Below are positions 1 to 11,562 of a stretch of DNA of 19,283 nucleotides, one piece after another. The first letter of the stretch is position 1; each line of letters begins with the position of its first letter. Below the pieces are notes generated by a model. The model had not been told where the DNA came from. It made no database searches and was given only the letters and a program-made list of their open reading frames with translations. Source of the DNA: Nymphaea colorata (Eukaryota; Streptophyta; Magnoliopsida; Nymphaeales; Nymphaeaceae); assembly GCF_008831285.2 (NCBI RefSeq), contig NW_022205242.1, positions 1 through 19,283 on the forward strand, written 5' to 3'. Made by a program: the position numbers and the translations under genes.

Positions 1-153
1 TGATTCTAAATATTTGCTGCTATAGTAGCGCATTTGATTATGTCGAATTATGATTAATATTGTTTTCTGTATGGAGAATATTGGAAAAATCTGGAAGCCT
101 TATCTTTTATTTATCTTTGGAATGATATTATTATCTAATAATATTTTTATATT
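1..153. other. AT-rich 5' flank of copy A
   Basis: No coding frame was recognised here. The last 30 bases before the ATG at 154 are almost pure A/T, with TATTATTATC and ATATTTTTATATT blocks. This is what a promoter or 5' leader of a ciliate gene would look like, but no specific element can be named. Confidence 0.3.
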
Positions 154-3100
154 ATGAACAAAGAGGATAGTATCCATTAAAAATAAAAGCAGTACCATTA
201 AAGAAAACATTAAGAATAGGAGAGGAAGGTTGAGTCAGAATTCGTTGCCCAGTATAAGTAAATACTTCCTCAGCTGGAGGTTGACATCAAGGCGTTAGAA
301 AAAGATTTCACGAAACAACAGATCGTCTACGATCCAACCGGCCCATTCTAAAAATTCAGCTTTGATGTTGAAAGAGTGTTTCCTTCATTTCCTTCTACAA
401 AGTAAGCGTGAAAATCGGACACTTCAACTTAACAGCTACAGTTGGGAGGCACTTTGCACCTTATATTGAATAGAGGTCGGACTGCTTTGGTTCCTATGGA
501 AATATATTTTTCGCCAGATTTGATGGGAAATAAATATGCATCAAGAGCTTAAACTTCCAAGATGAATAAGATTTTCAGAAAGTATTTGTTTATACAATGA
601 GAGAGTGGAGCATATTTAAAATATGTTCAGCGTTGTAATGCGCACCACTTCTAGGAAACCACTTTGGCTTCGATATCGTTATCTACGACGACTGTATTCA
701 GTTTGCATGCGAAAAGGGAACAAAGATAAAGGAAATAACTCCGTCTCTATAGATACATTTAAAGGAAGCACTCAGCATTATGCACGCGTTCAAGATCATC
801 CACCTCGACGTCAAACCCTAAAATATTATCTTCAGCTAACACTTTGGCAGAGCAGTCTTTATCGATTTCGGTTTTTCAGAAATCATTAAAGAGGATTTTG
901 GGTTCAAGACTTATACTCATTCAAAGGAACTCCAAACTTCTGTTCTCCGTAAGTATTTTAGATGATGCTGTTGTAGGGTGCGTATATTGATGCATATTAT
1001 AACGATGCTCATGGGTAATTTCTGTTATTAAATTTTTCAAGTGCTAGGCATCTGGCAAAGTTGATTAGTAAATACCGATATTAGATTTAAGTTCTTAAGA
1101 GAAATAATATATAAACGCAAGATCCAAAACTGAGCTGCTCCACTTACTTAATTTGAATATCAGTATCTCAATTTAAAATAAAATAAACGGCTAACTAATT
1201 AAAAATCTCTTAAAGCTAAGCATAAATAGCTTGTCCAAAATCTTCTCCTTTATTAAAGCTGTAATCAATGATGTTTTTCTTCAGGATATCTTCACAAAGG
1301 TCCTTAAGAGATACGCCAATTTCCTTCATATCAAGATATAGAAAAAGCCTTAGACTGAAATCTGAAAATTGGTTTCTGAATTCTGATGCCTTTACATGGT
1401 CTTTAACTTAAGAAACCAGAAATGACGATTCATAATTAATTGCTGAGGAAAATTAGAAGAGGGAAAAGACCAAGCTTGAACCTATATCATTTAACACAAC
1501 CTAAATTCACTCCCGAATTACACAATGTACTTGAGAGTCATATCGGAAATACAACAATTAACTCCATAAACAGTAAATCACTTTCTTGCAATTGCTTTTG
1601 AGACTATGAGATTCGATAAAAGGAACATAAATTTCAAATAAAAAGTGGCGGTCGCTTGCAAGATAGTGCCAATGTTAAAAGAATTAATAAAGAGCTCTTC
1701 AAATCACTACGAAAAGGTTTAAAAAATAAATTAGATCACTGAAAGCTAAAAGGAGATTGAATTAATAAAATAATTTATGGTCCTTGTATTCGAATTCGGA
1801 ATATAAACGAAATCAGCATAAAAGTGGATGAAACAAAGAATATTCGATATCTTTGTGCAAATGATTCTCTTGGACATTGACTTCAGTCACAATCTTTAAA
1901 GGCTCTTTTTGTTTGTCAATAAAGTTTACTAAACTCCAATTTAACAGGCATTAGCTGCGCTGGAGTGTCATTGCCTCTATCTTAATATCAACGCCAATCT
2001 GCTGAAAACGCAACACGTCTAAAAAATTCATGAAAATTAATAAAATTTTGCTTCTTTTGTATTGAAATATGAGAAGCGCTTTACGCTAATAGCCGTGAAC
2101 TCAACCGATGATGAGATTGTGTATATTGGGAAAACTCTAGATATTTTTTAAAAGACAGCTGTACTAATGACTTCGCTGCTTTTTAGATAGCTGAAACATA
2201 TCTGGATTAGGTAAAACATAGAAAGTTAAAAGGATTGCTATTATACATATATGCAGTTATCCACATGTAAAAGCATAAAGGTGCAATTTTAAGTAGTAGC
2301 CACATCGGTAAGCTAATTGTCACTCTTAAAAGACCCTAATTCAAGAATATAAATTTCTTAAACTATCTTCAATTATCAAACCGCGTGAACTCCCACTCGG
2401 CTTATTTATAGCCAACCAGTTTCTTTAAGCTTGTGAATAAGGTAATTAATTGTGACTACATTACCAATAGATTTAAGCAAAATAATCAGTTTCAAAGTCA
2501 TTTAGATATTAATATCTCCCTTTAAGTCCTTATGAAAAAATACCCATTCTTAATAACTCACAGTAATAACCCGTAATTTGAGCTTAGTGTTATCGTGGAA
2601 TATATAAATCAGTTCAGAATAAAAATCGGCAAAAGATAAAGACATAATTTGTTGCTAATGTACAACCTTTGCTTAAAGTATAATAATAAGAAAAGATAGG
2701 CTCTTTTGAATGAACAAAGATGCTATGTATTAGTCTTCATAAGAATTTAGATATAATATTTCTTTTATGAGCTTGGGTAAAAGACAAAAGATCTGTTTCT
2801 TTGCAATTTTTATAAGGCAGTATCTGACCAAACGCACGATATAAATTAACCTGATATATATTGCTATACGAATTTTAAAGTTTCTCGCTATTTGATGAAA
2901 ATCAGCAAAGATGTGAATTTCGATATCTACCTCACTCAAATCATGAACAAAATACAGTTTTGTAAGATCATTTACAGACGCGATCTTGTATTGGCCTTGT
3001 ATAAATAATTGCTGATTAACTTCTACAAACTGGCCGATGTTCCCTCAGCTTATTTTGTGGCAGTCTAAGTATTTGACTATATTGTGGGGATAAATTATAT

Positions 3101-3659
3101 CAGATGCTATCTTTAGCCTGCTCTCGATTAATGTACTATCATCACAATTATCGCCTTTGGTTTGTAGAATGAAACTCTTTTGATTCTGCTCTTGACAAAA
3201 TTACAGGAGATAATATGCTAATTTCCCTTAAGTGGGTATGTAGATATTCTATTTCAGATATTAGAGACAATTTAAAAAAGATGTCCAAAGCTCTTACGAT
3301 TATTAAACCCTTTGAAATTTTTAGGGGATGGTAATTTAACATTATTAGATCGTCATCCATATTTATTGGTATTTTTCGCATTTAGTCTCGAATCGGAAGA
3401 TCCTAAAGGATTACTAAGCATACTGTGGATGTTTGCTTCTAATTTAGACAAGTTGAATGTAACTGCAATCAAAGGAATTCTTCCAATGTACTACTAAGCC
3501 TTCTTAAGGTTTGCGTATGCTCACAGTCTAAAACGATACAAATATAGCCTTAGAATAAGCAAGTATTACCTGCCTCCACGTAAATGCAAATAAGCGATAA
3601 AGAATATCATGAATTATCAAGGCAAATATAAAGTAAGAAATCGGCCTTCAAGAAATTGA
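154..3659 (+). pseudogene. Copy A: kinase-like / helical-repeat protein, frame-disrupted
   Basis: Full-length member of the repeated family, read with TAA/TAG as Gln. The start ATG at 154 opens a charged, Gln-rich N-terminus that aligns with copy B. The kinase-like domain shows a Gly-rich loop (GSYGNIFFA, from 489), the ATP-binding Lys in CIKS (543), HLDVKPQN (801-824), DFG (864-872) and SPQ (944-952) where SPE is usual. The helical part follows, ending with HPYLLVFFAFSL, a basic tail and TGA at 3657. By homology the frame changes near 395, 918, 1145, 1250, 1350, 1505 and 2160; 2115-3659 is one open frame of about 514 codons. Length matches copy B (about 1170 codons). A protein kinase role is inferred from motifs only, and the substrate is unknown. 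The many shifts suggest a pseudogene, unless they are sequence errors. Confidence 0.8.
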
Positions 3660-4143
3660 TATGAAGATACCCAATTCAAGTGATTTTATGATCTAATATA
3701 TAATAGTGTTGTTTGGGTGCAATCTATAAGGGCTTAATAAGTTAAAGTTGTAATTTTAATCTTAATGAGGACTACAAACAATAAGAATAATTGCTAATCA
3801 TTTTATTAATATCGAAAAAGTTTAAGAGCGGGAAATTACTAATACTATCTATCTCTTTGATATTAATATAATTATAAAATTATCTATCCAAATAAGTACA
3901 AAAGAAAAATGCTATCGAACCATCAACTACAAGAATAGAGCTGAATCCTGAATAGCTTAGCAACCTAATCACTGGTGCTCATGATATTTCATGCCCTCAG
4001 ATTTCAAATCTCACAAGATAAGCAAGCATAGGCATCTCTTTTGCAAGATATAGTCAGCTAATGGCTGATTAAAGAATATAAAAAGAGTTATGATAGCTTG
4101 TCTGCTAACTATTAAAATGGAGGGAAAAATAATTGAGATGTGA
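3660..4143. other. AT-rich spacer, no gene recognised
   Basis: This stretch follows the TGA of copy A. It has frequent TGA codons in the forward frames and no similarity that I can see to the family or to the next gene. Short open frames on both strands here are expected by chance in DNA where TAA and TAG do not stop translation. Confidence 0.4.
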
Positions 4144-6475
4144 AATAGCAGGCCAGAATTGGAATTTTGGTGGAAAGAAATATCAAGATAAATTATCGAG
4201 AAGATAATTGAATTATTCTCAAAGGAAAATGCCCAATAATCATCAATTAAAGCCTTAATATATAGCCTTGTAAAGAAATTGCAGTTAAACAATTTCGGCT
4301 CACTTAGAAACCCACTCTACTAAAATTAGAATAATCCCACAAAAAATAAATAAATTAACAGTGCCAAGCCCACAATTAGCATCATTAAGACTTCTAACTA
4401 CCATCAAATCCATCCTCCAATAATCAAACTCTGCAACAGTAATTGAAAGCAAAAAATCAACTAAAAAGCCTAGCAAAAAAATCATATCATCTTTAGAGAT
4501 AGATCGATAAGCCAGAATCAATAGAAAGCAGCAAAGAACTTTAAAGATTTAAGAAAATTGTGAGCGAATTCTAGTCTAGAGATTATTCCTACCTTTTCCA
4601 ACTTCAGGTAGAATTAGAAAGCTTTACTGGAAAAATACTTTAAAAATGGGATGTAAATCGTCCATCTTATCAACCTTACTTTGAAAGGTTCCTCGACCTC
4701 ATAAAGATAAAGATTTAGTACATGCTAGAAAGCAGGTTAGTATACCCTGCGCTATATCGCATTCAGAAAAGAATTTAGAACAAAATTAGCTACAAGGGCT
4801 CGAGAAGGAGGCTAAACATCGAAGATCATCTCACTGACCTACTCTTTCAGCACTATATCCAGTAAATCCAGACAAATTCAACTCGAAGTGGGGTCTATTA
4901 CATTCGGGATCCAAAGACAGATCAAAAAGTAGCACTCTCTGATTTCATGGCGACCTGCAAACAGTTTTTTGAGCAAAACAGCGGATGGAAAGACATCTTT
5001 TTCATCGTAACTCAAGCATTGAAAGAGCGTGAAGCTAACTCTGCATCTAAAAACGAAGAAAAGATGGACGCCTTCATTGGAAACGTACACAACATAGTAT
5101 TTCCCTCACAAACATGTATTGGATGCTCTCAGTTCTTCTACAACAATCAAATATTTATCGTCCGGAAATCTGTAAGCATACGTTGGTGCTTATGGGACCA
5201 GTTTCAAAAGCCAGCAGCAACTCGACAGCTTTTAAGGATGAAGTTTGCGCGCTACTGAATGGATCGGGTGGTGTATTGCTGTATGACTGTATTAAGGCTT
5301 ACAATTCCGTCATTCCCAGCGGAACCTCATTGATTGAACAGAGAAGGAAGCAATTGAGAAAAGCCTCATCTTATGCCTGTAAGGGATCTATCCCAAACCT
5401 TAAGTTGGTAAAAATATATTCGTCTCGTGGGTACCCCTCGCGTGGATCCATTATAAATCAAACAAGTATCCAACAAGTCATCTTCTCCAAACTACCTTGA
5501 AGGAGTATACATCGCAAGGTTGTAGTAAAGCCGACTTAGGGACACATCGCATATTTCTGGATGACCTAAGAGGGAAGACCCATTTCAGTGTCAGGACAGG
5601 CTCTCTCTTCAAAGAACAGAAGAAAAACATTTAAGGAAGGAGTATTAGGAAATTTCTGAAGAACAAATTTAATGACTTTTATGATATCTTAAATTAAGTC
5701 CTCTCGAGCGTAACTTAAAGGCGAAGACAGTCTGTAGCATGAATCATGAATGCAATCCTCCAGATGATGGAATCAAAGTTATTACTAAAAAGAGTAAGCT
5801 AAATACCCATTACAAATTCCTAAAAGGTATTCAGATACGCTTCAGTGGTAGTCGCCAAGAAGTCGGACCACGAAACCATCAAAAAGAACTGCTCAGGCAC
5901 AGAATTGAGTGCGAGATATTGGCTCCCTTTGAAAATTGAAGCTGAAGGGTGCTGCCCAATCCTCTATTCTCTATCACAACGCTCGCATCAATTAGCTGCA
6001 GTCCGTGGTCAGCAACAATAAGGACTTCGAAATAGGAGGTAAGAATCTGTTCCTCATTTCTATTACAGAATACATCAGACTGACGGAACGCAATCAGCGG
6101 AACATAATGTCAGAAGGCGACTTCAACAGTCTCACAGTGTGGCTGCATAAGCAGTATCCCACAGAAACCCTAAAGATGTGGAGGTTCATCACTGACAATA
6201 ACGACCAAGAGTTTTACATCGAAACTGGAAGTAAAGAGTCGTCTCTCTACATATATTTAGTGATGACCCAGTTTCTAGAGAGATCCTCTTTCAAAAACCC
6301 CAAAGGACTAGAGAGAATGAGCGAAGGAAAAACAATCCAGATTCAAGAAGGTGTTTCCAAGATGATTTAAATTAAGATTACCTTCAATGATTAAAAAATT
6401 TTGTTAAATTATCTTGACAAAAGAATTGAGCTAAGAGTTCCATATGTGTTAAGATTATTATCAGTCGGCATTTGA
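4144..6475 (+). CDS. Frame-disrupted gene with Schlafen/AlbA_2-like motif
   Basis: Relatively GC-rich coding stretch. One frame is open from 4212 to 5255 (348 codons) and contains GVYYIRDPKTDQKVALSDF. The reading then moves one base back near 5150 into a frame with FKDEVCALLNGSGGVLLYD (5231-5287). This resembles the conserved core of Schlafen/AlbA_2 (PF04326) domains, where a (I/V)CALLN-x-GG(G/V) segment is typical. Coding then seems to step through other frames near 5440, 5735 and 5940, ending at TGA 6473. The upstream part, from about 4144, is Gln/Lys-rich and its start is not fixed. Schlafen-family proteins bind nucleic acids and some cleave RNA, but no catalytic residues could be assigned here. 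Identification rests on one motif, so another nucleic-acid-binding family is possible. It lies between copies A and B on the same strand. Confidence 0.5.
5231..5287 (+). other. AlbA_2/Schlafen-like core motif
   Basis: The encoded segment FKDEVCALLNGSGGVLLYD has the order acidic/basic helix, (V/I)CALLN, Gly-Gly turn, hydrophobic strand. This is the most recognisable element of AlbA_2-type Schlafen domains and the basis for naming the surrounding gene. Confidence 0.5.
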
Positions 6476-6544
6476 TATCAAAGCAACTTGAACGTAAAAT
6501 TGGGAATCTGTATAAATAGTTGTGGCCATTGTCGGATCGCAAAG

Positions 6545-7446
6545 ATGAACTTCATTATCAAAAAAATCTTCGAATTTACTCTGGAAAATTGAACTAATGA
6601 AATAAATAGGGTTTTTATGATATGTATTATGAAATCATTAATACATAGGCACTCGTGGTATAGTTAAATTTCAGTTGAAATAAGGGGGCATTTTGTCGAA
6701 AAACTACGACTCATTTTTTAATATTTAACTAGCAAACAATTCAGTATATATCGTAAAAAAAAGCAATGTTCACGACAATTCAATCCTCTTTCACCTTCTG
6801 TTTTTTCTGATGAGCATAAGAAACGAGTTCAAGCTTTTGATAAAATTGAAATTGAGGAAATAATAGTTTCATAACTGCCAAATATTCAAAATAAGGAAGA
6901 AAATATATCAGCTCTAAGGTGTAATCGCATCACTTTGAGGCTGTCATAACGAAGCTCTACTCCCTAGTCCTTTGAGGCTTGATGGCGCCTCAGGTGCTGC
7001 AATTTATGCATTTTGCATGTTTGGTCGCCCAACAAGACCTCCACCACCAGAGAGAGCTATGATTATATTGACGAAATAGTAAAGTTTCCAAGAGAATGTT
7101 CATTAATTCAATAAAAGAAGACTACTTAAGAATGAAGGAAGACAAAGAAGTTCGCTTAGTGAGGATGAAGTTTAAATAATAAGCTCTAGACTTGATTTTT
7201 GGAGTTTAAAAATCTTAAGACAAACCGTTTTATTGACAAGATGAGCATTTAAATACTAGGCTAACATTGGATTAACTAAAATGCTTTTATTAGGTGTTTG
7301 AATTTATGTAGCATATGCTAGTAAGCCAATTATTGATTCCGATGTTTAAAAATTGGTTTAAAGGCGATCTAACAAGCAATTATCTTCTCGAAAGGGCTCA
7401 ATAGATAGCTGATGGATGCCAATTTACATTTAAATTATATCTTTGA
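6545..7446 (+). CDS. Broken unrecognised coding stretch, possible continuation of the Schlafen-like gene
   Basis: The frame used at the end of the Schlafen-like gene continues here with protein-like composition, interrupted by TGA at 6590 and 6980. The longest clean part is 6593-6979 and includes SVEIRGHFVEKLRLIFQYL and SPSVFSDEHKKRVQAFDKIE. Near 7090 the reading moves one base back into a frame with RMFINSIKEDYLRMKEDKEV, then LTLDQLKCFYQVFEFM and FKNWFKGDLTSNYLLERAQQ. It is interrupted at TGA 7234 and ends at TGA 7444. I do not recognise the family. It could be the 3' part of the upstream gene or a separate decayed gene. The start at 6545 is only the first ATG in a plausible frame. Confidence 0.35.
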
Positions 7447-7560
7447 CCTGGATTATATTTTGAATAATTTTAGCATACAAAATAAAGAAGCTTTCTATTA
7501 AGTTATCCTTCTGATGTAATTTATTAAGTTTAATTAATACTAATATTTATAATCACAAAT
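7447..7560. promoter_or_regulatory. AT-rich leader upstream of copy B
   Basis: About 114 bases of almost pure A/T separate the last TGA of the preceding coding stretch from the ATG of copy B. An in-frame TGA at 7444 bounds copy B on its 5' side. This is the likely promoter/leader region, by position and composition only. Confidence 0.3.
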
Positions 7561-10500
7561 ATGATTAAAGATAAAGTAAAATAAATCGAAAATGGATAAA
7601 GTTTTATTAATTTAATCTAATAAAATGGAGTCCGATCATAATTTTACGAAAATTATCAGGCCTTGAGTCAATCTAAGGAATACTATACTTCAGAAATCAG
7701 ATAAAAATTTAGTCAAAACAATATTGCATATAATCACAACGATTCGTATTTAGATTTTCAGTTTTAAGTCTAAAAGGTCTATAGTTCATTCCCAATCTAT
7801 CAGGTACGTGTTAAAATAGCTCATTTCCAATTAGAAGCCAAAGTGGTTAGATGTTTAAATCGCAATATCCCTTAATTTTGTTAAGGCAAATATATAAACG
7901 AAAACATATGCTTCGCGTAGTATTAACAGAAATAAATTTCCGTCAAAGTTTTCAGATTTAAAACTGAATAATTTTTTCAACAACAGTTCGCGATGGCTGT
8001 AAAGGAATGGAGCATCCTCAAAATATGTTCAGCCCTATAGTGTGCTCCATACTTGGAGAACTATTTCGGATCTGACATCGTTATCTCGGATGGCTGCATC
8101 TATTTTGCCTGTGAAAGAGGTTAATAAATCGTCCAACTAACACAATTTCAATAACGGCAGCTAAAAGAAGTACTCAGCCTGATGCACAGTTTCAAGATCA
8201 TTCACTTTGATATAAAGCCGGAAAATATTATCTATAGCGAATATTTTGGGAAACCTGTCTTTATTGACTTCGGTCTTTCAGAAATAGTCAAATAAGAATG
8301 TGGATATAAAACCTTTTCGTCTTTTAGGGGCACTCCAAATTTTAGTTCTCCTTAAGTCTTAGCAACTCTAAGCTAGGATTAGAATTACGTAGATCTCTAC
8401 TACAATGATGCCTTTGGCTTAGATTTAGTTATACAATATCTTTACACATACAAAAAAATTATGACTAATGGCAGCCTAAAAGATAGAGCTTAAGTAAATT
8501 TTCTAAAGTGCTTAGAGTAAATGGAATAAAAGTGCAAAGAAACGATTTACTTTTTGAATTTTCAATACCACTATCTAAGTCAAGACGAACTAAAATCAAA
8601 AAAATACCTCTGTAAGATGCTGAACATGGATAATAATAATCTCGCATCCTAAATTGTATCCTTTATGAAGAGCGTAATTAAAGAGGTTTTTATCTCTTCA
8701 ATATTCCTATAAGACTTAAAAAAATATTCCAGCCTTTCTGATTACAGAGAAATAGAAAATTTCTTCAGATTTAAATGTTAGAAGCTGTTTTTGAATCCTG
8801 GCTGGCAATTTTAACTCACAAATGGCAAAAATTAAGAAGAAAATTTAAAATTAGTACCATTATCGTTTAACAGAAATGCTACACCAATCCCAAATTACGC
8901 CAACTATGATAAGGTTTTAATGAGCTTGAACAATTTTAACGAAGAAACTGTACATAGTTTCCTTGCCATCACTTTTTAATCGATACGCTTCGATATTAAA
9001 AACATGGATTTTCCTTCTAAGGTTATGATTATTCGTAAAGTAACTCCTTTACTTATGAAATTTATGGGAAAAAATAGTGAATATGAAATTGATCATAAAG
9101 GCAAATAAGGATCATAAATTGAAGGATAAATATAATAAATGCAGGGGATATAAATTATGAAAGCATTCATATTGCTATTATTAGATTTTTGCTTTGAGAA
9201 TAGGTCTGAGAAATGGGTGAAAAAGCGAATATTTGATATCTTCCAGCAGACCATTCTTCTAGACATCGATATTTCAAAATTAATCGACCAGCTTCTGGCT
9301 TATGTAAACACTCATTATCAAGATACTTTAGAGGTTGCTTATTCAGGTTAGAATTATCAAAAATTCGATTATCAGCTAAAATGATTGCAACAGCATATAT
9401 TACCCAGATAAGTGAAAACTAGCGAAAACTATTAATATTCTCTAATTATCAATTCAATAAATTTAGAAAGAAGGCTAAAGGCTCAGAAAACCATTAGATT
9501 CAATCTATTCTCAAATTACTGGAAGCTATTGACAGTTCCAGTTAATTTGGCAAAAATTTGCCATTTGAATAGCTATAAAAATAGCTACAACACATAAAAA
9601 CTCAAAAAATTAGAATATACTTGCATTATCGCCTCATCTAAATGAAGATAGATTCCATGCTTATCTCAATAAATAGTGAAAAGATATTGTAATTAATCCA
9701 ATACATCAAAAATTCTGAACTTAGAAAATTAGATTTCTTGAATTTCGTAGATTTGAACCTGAAAGTGATTCATTACAACTGTAGTGCTGGTGATGTAAAG
9801 GCCTTTTGCAATTTCGTAAGTCAAATTATTAATTGCAGCTATATTTACAAAATGCTTTATGCCACAATTATGATAAAAACTAACCCAAAGATTTTCAGTT
9901 CAGTTGGCTAGAAGATAGATTATATTTTATAGAGGTACCGTTCTCATAAAAATAAAAGGTTTTTTGAAAATTAGCTACATTCAATCATCGGCTTAATCAC
10001 GAGCAATCGGTAGGCATTAATAGTAACATTAGGAACAAACTTATAGGCCTATATGCACTATACAGCTAATTGAGCAGATAGCCTAGAGTATATGATGTAA
10101 TGGATATAAGGCATTACTTTTAGATAATTCATTCTGTCCAAATTGAGTTTTTTTACTATTTTTTAAGCGAGGGAACAAGAGCAGTATTCACCTCAAATAT
10201 GCTTCAATCAAAATAAAAATATGAAAATACAAACGCAGTCTTACTTAAAACGACCTCAAAGTGACCTTTCTATATTTTCGCTATATTTATTATCAGATTA
10301 AGCATCATATTATAGAAAATCGCTTTTAAAAATCCATTTCTCTAATCCGTGAGCTCGTATAATTTTATCTAAATTCACATTTTGATGTGCTAGTATTGTA
10401 GCTTTTAGTTGATCTCAATGCCATAAGCCGGGCTTGGGGGAACGAGGAAGCTATCCTGAATGCAGTTTTGACCCTTTTTGATTACTGCAAACGAAACAAT

Positions 10501-11121
10501 TATTATTCGTTCTATCTCTTCTAAAGAAGCAACAACTTTTCTCTCATGACTATGGCTACATTTGCACGCCATCGTAAAGACCTATGGTGCGAGCTCCTAC
10601 TTAGACTGGTTGAATTAGTATCTCACCATCCACTTGATAGTCATATTAGTGCTCTAATCAATCTATTTGACATGTTTGTGAGGCTTTATCCAGGCCTTAA
10701 GAGCCACCTTAACCTTCACTTTTTCTAAGGAAATGGTTAAATGAACTTACAAGCCAACCCGTATTTGCTTATATTTTACGTGTACAGCCTTTATGAAGAA
10801 AATGGATAGACAAAAATGAAGCTATTCAAGACAATCGCTATGAATTGCGACCGGTTGAGTAAATACGCAAAGAAAAAGATCTTGAATAAGTATTATAACG
10901 CATTCCTAGATTATCGTAGCAAAGGAACAGCAAAGAAGAGGCTTTTAATATTTCGGCATGCAAAGATCTACATCAGTTAATCACTCCTCAAGAAGAAATA
11001 AGCCAAAGAGATATTCAAGATGAGATAAATTACAAGTAAAAGTAAGATAAGCGATTTAATAAAGAAGGGTAAAACAGCCGCTTTGGTGAAAAAGAATAAA
11101 AGACTAATTAAGCACCTATGA
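7561..11121 (+). CDS. Copy B: kinase-like / helical-repeat protein, best full-length copy
   Basis: ATG at 7561 is the first Met after the in-frame TGA at 7444 and matches the copy A start; 607 codons are then open to TGA 9382. Kinase-like domain, residues about 105-290: loop region GKYINENICFA (109), ATP Lys in SVKVF (129), helix-C Glu (149), HFDIKPEN (Asp 217, Asn 222), DFG (Asp 236), GTPNFSSPQ (Gln 265 where SPE is usual), DLYYNDAFGLD (from about 279). A long helical, TPR-like region follows, homologous to copies A, C and D, with NPYLLIFYVYSL and RLLIFRHAKIYI before a Lys-rich tail and TGA at 11119. Homology requires one-base-back frame changes near 9360 (at an A5 run), 10013 and 10258. An active Ser/Thr-type kinase is plausible because Lys, catalytic Asp, Asn and DFG are all present; the partner and pathway are unknown. 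Confidence 0.87.
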
Positions 11122-11232
11122 TCTTATAAGTGCTTTCATATTCCATAATTAGCCCATTTTAGTAGATTAATGATTTTTTATTGAATTTGAAAAGACTCAA
11201 ATATTTTGAATAAGCCCCTTAAATGTCAACGA

Positions 11233-11450
11233 TGCCAACTTTTATTATAAGTATTGATTGCTTAACTGTTTTTTACGCCATCGCAAAAGATCTCTTGAGT
11301 GAACTGCTTGTTCGCTTAGCAGCATTGGTCTTTCGGCATCCAATTGATAGCCAGTGCCCTAATAGCTGCTTGTGATAGCTTCATAGAATCTTACCCATAC
11401 TATATTAATTCTCTCAATGCTTTTTGCAGTTTTTATGCATCTTGAGTTGG
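11233..11450 (+). pseudogene. Fragment E: extra piece of the family C-terminal region
   Basis: Only about 110 bases after the stop of copy B, the frame at 11274 encodes YAIAKDLLSELLVRLAALVF followed by RHPIDS. This aligns with FARHRKDLWCELLLRLVELV and HHPLDS in copy B. After about 11350 the match continues in another frame as ALIAACDSFIESYPYYINSL. Nothing corresponding to the following NPYLLIFY block or the basic tail is present. It is best explained as a partial duplication or remnant of another copy. It is too short and too broken to be functional alone. Confidence 0.6.
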
Positions 11451-11529
11451 ATGCCTTTAATTAATTACAATTCGTGAATTCATATGTATCGATGCTTGTC
11501 AAATAAATATCAAAGCATTCTAAATTCAG

Positions 11530-11553
11530 AAATAAATAAATAAATAAATAAAT
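11530..11553. repeat. AAAT/TAAA microsatellite
   Basis: A perfect tetranucleotide A/T tract of about six units lies just outside the stop codon of the minus-strand AAA-ATPase-like gene (stop 11563-11565), in its 3' flank. Confidence 0.85.
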
Positions 11554-11562
11554 TTTAAAAGA

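Noticed and set aside
623-889. 88-codon plus-strand frame starting at an internal ATG
   Set aside because: It is an out-of-frame shadow of the copy A kinase domain; the homologous frame with HLD and DFG motifs is offset from it.
2730-3381. Minus-strand open frames opposite copy A
   Set aside because: The plus strand here is a single ciliate-code frame from 2115 to 3659 that aligns with copies B, C and D.
4011-4521. Two hydrophobic minus-strand frames resembling membrane proteins
   Set aside because: They are antisense to plus-strand Gln/Asn/Lys-rich coding sequence. Such codons read backwards give Leu/Phe/Ile-rich frames, so the hydrophobicity is an artefact.
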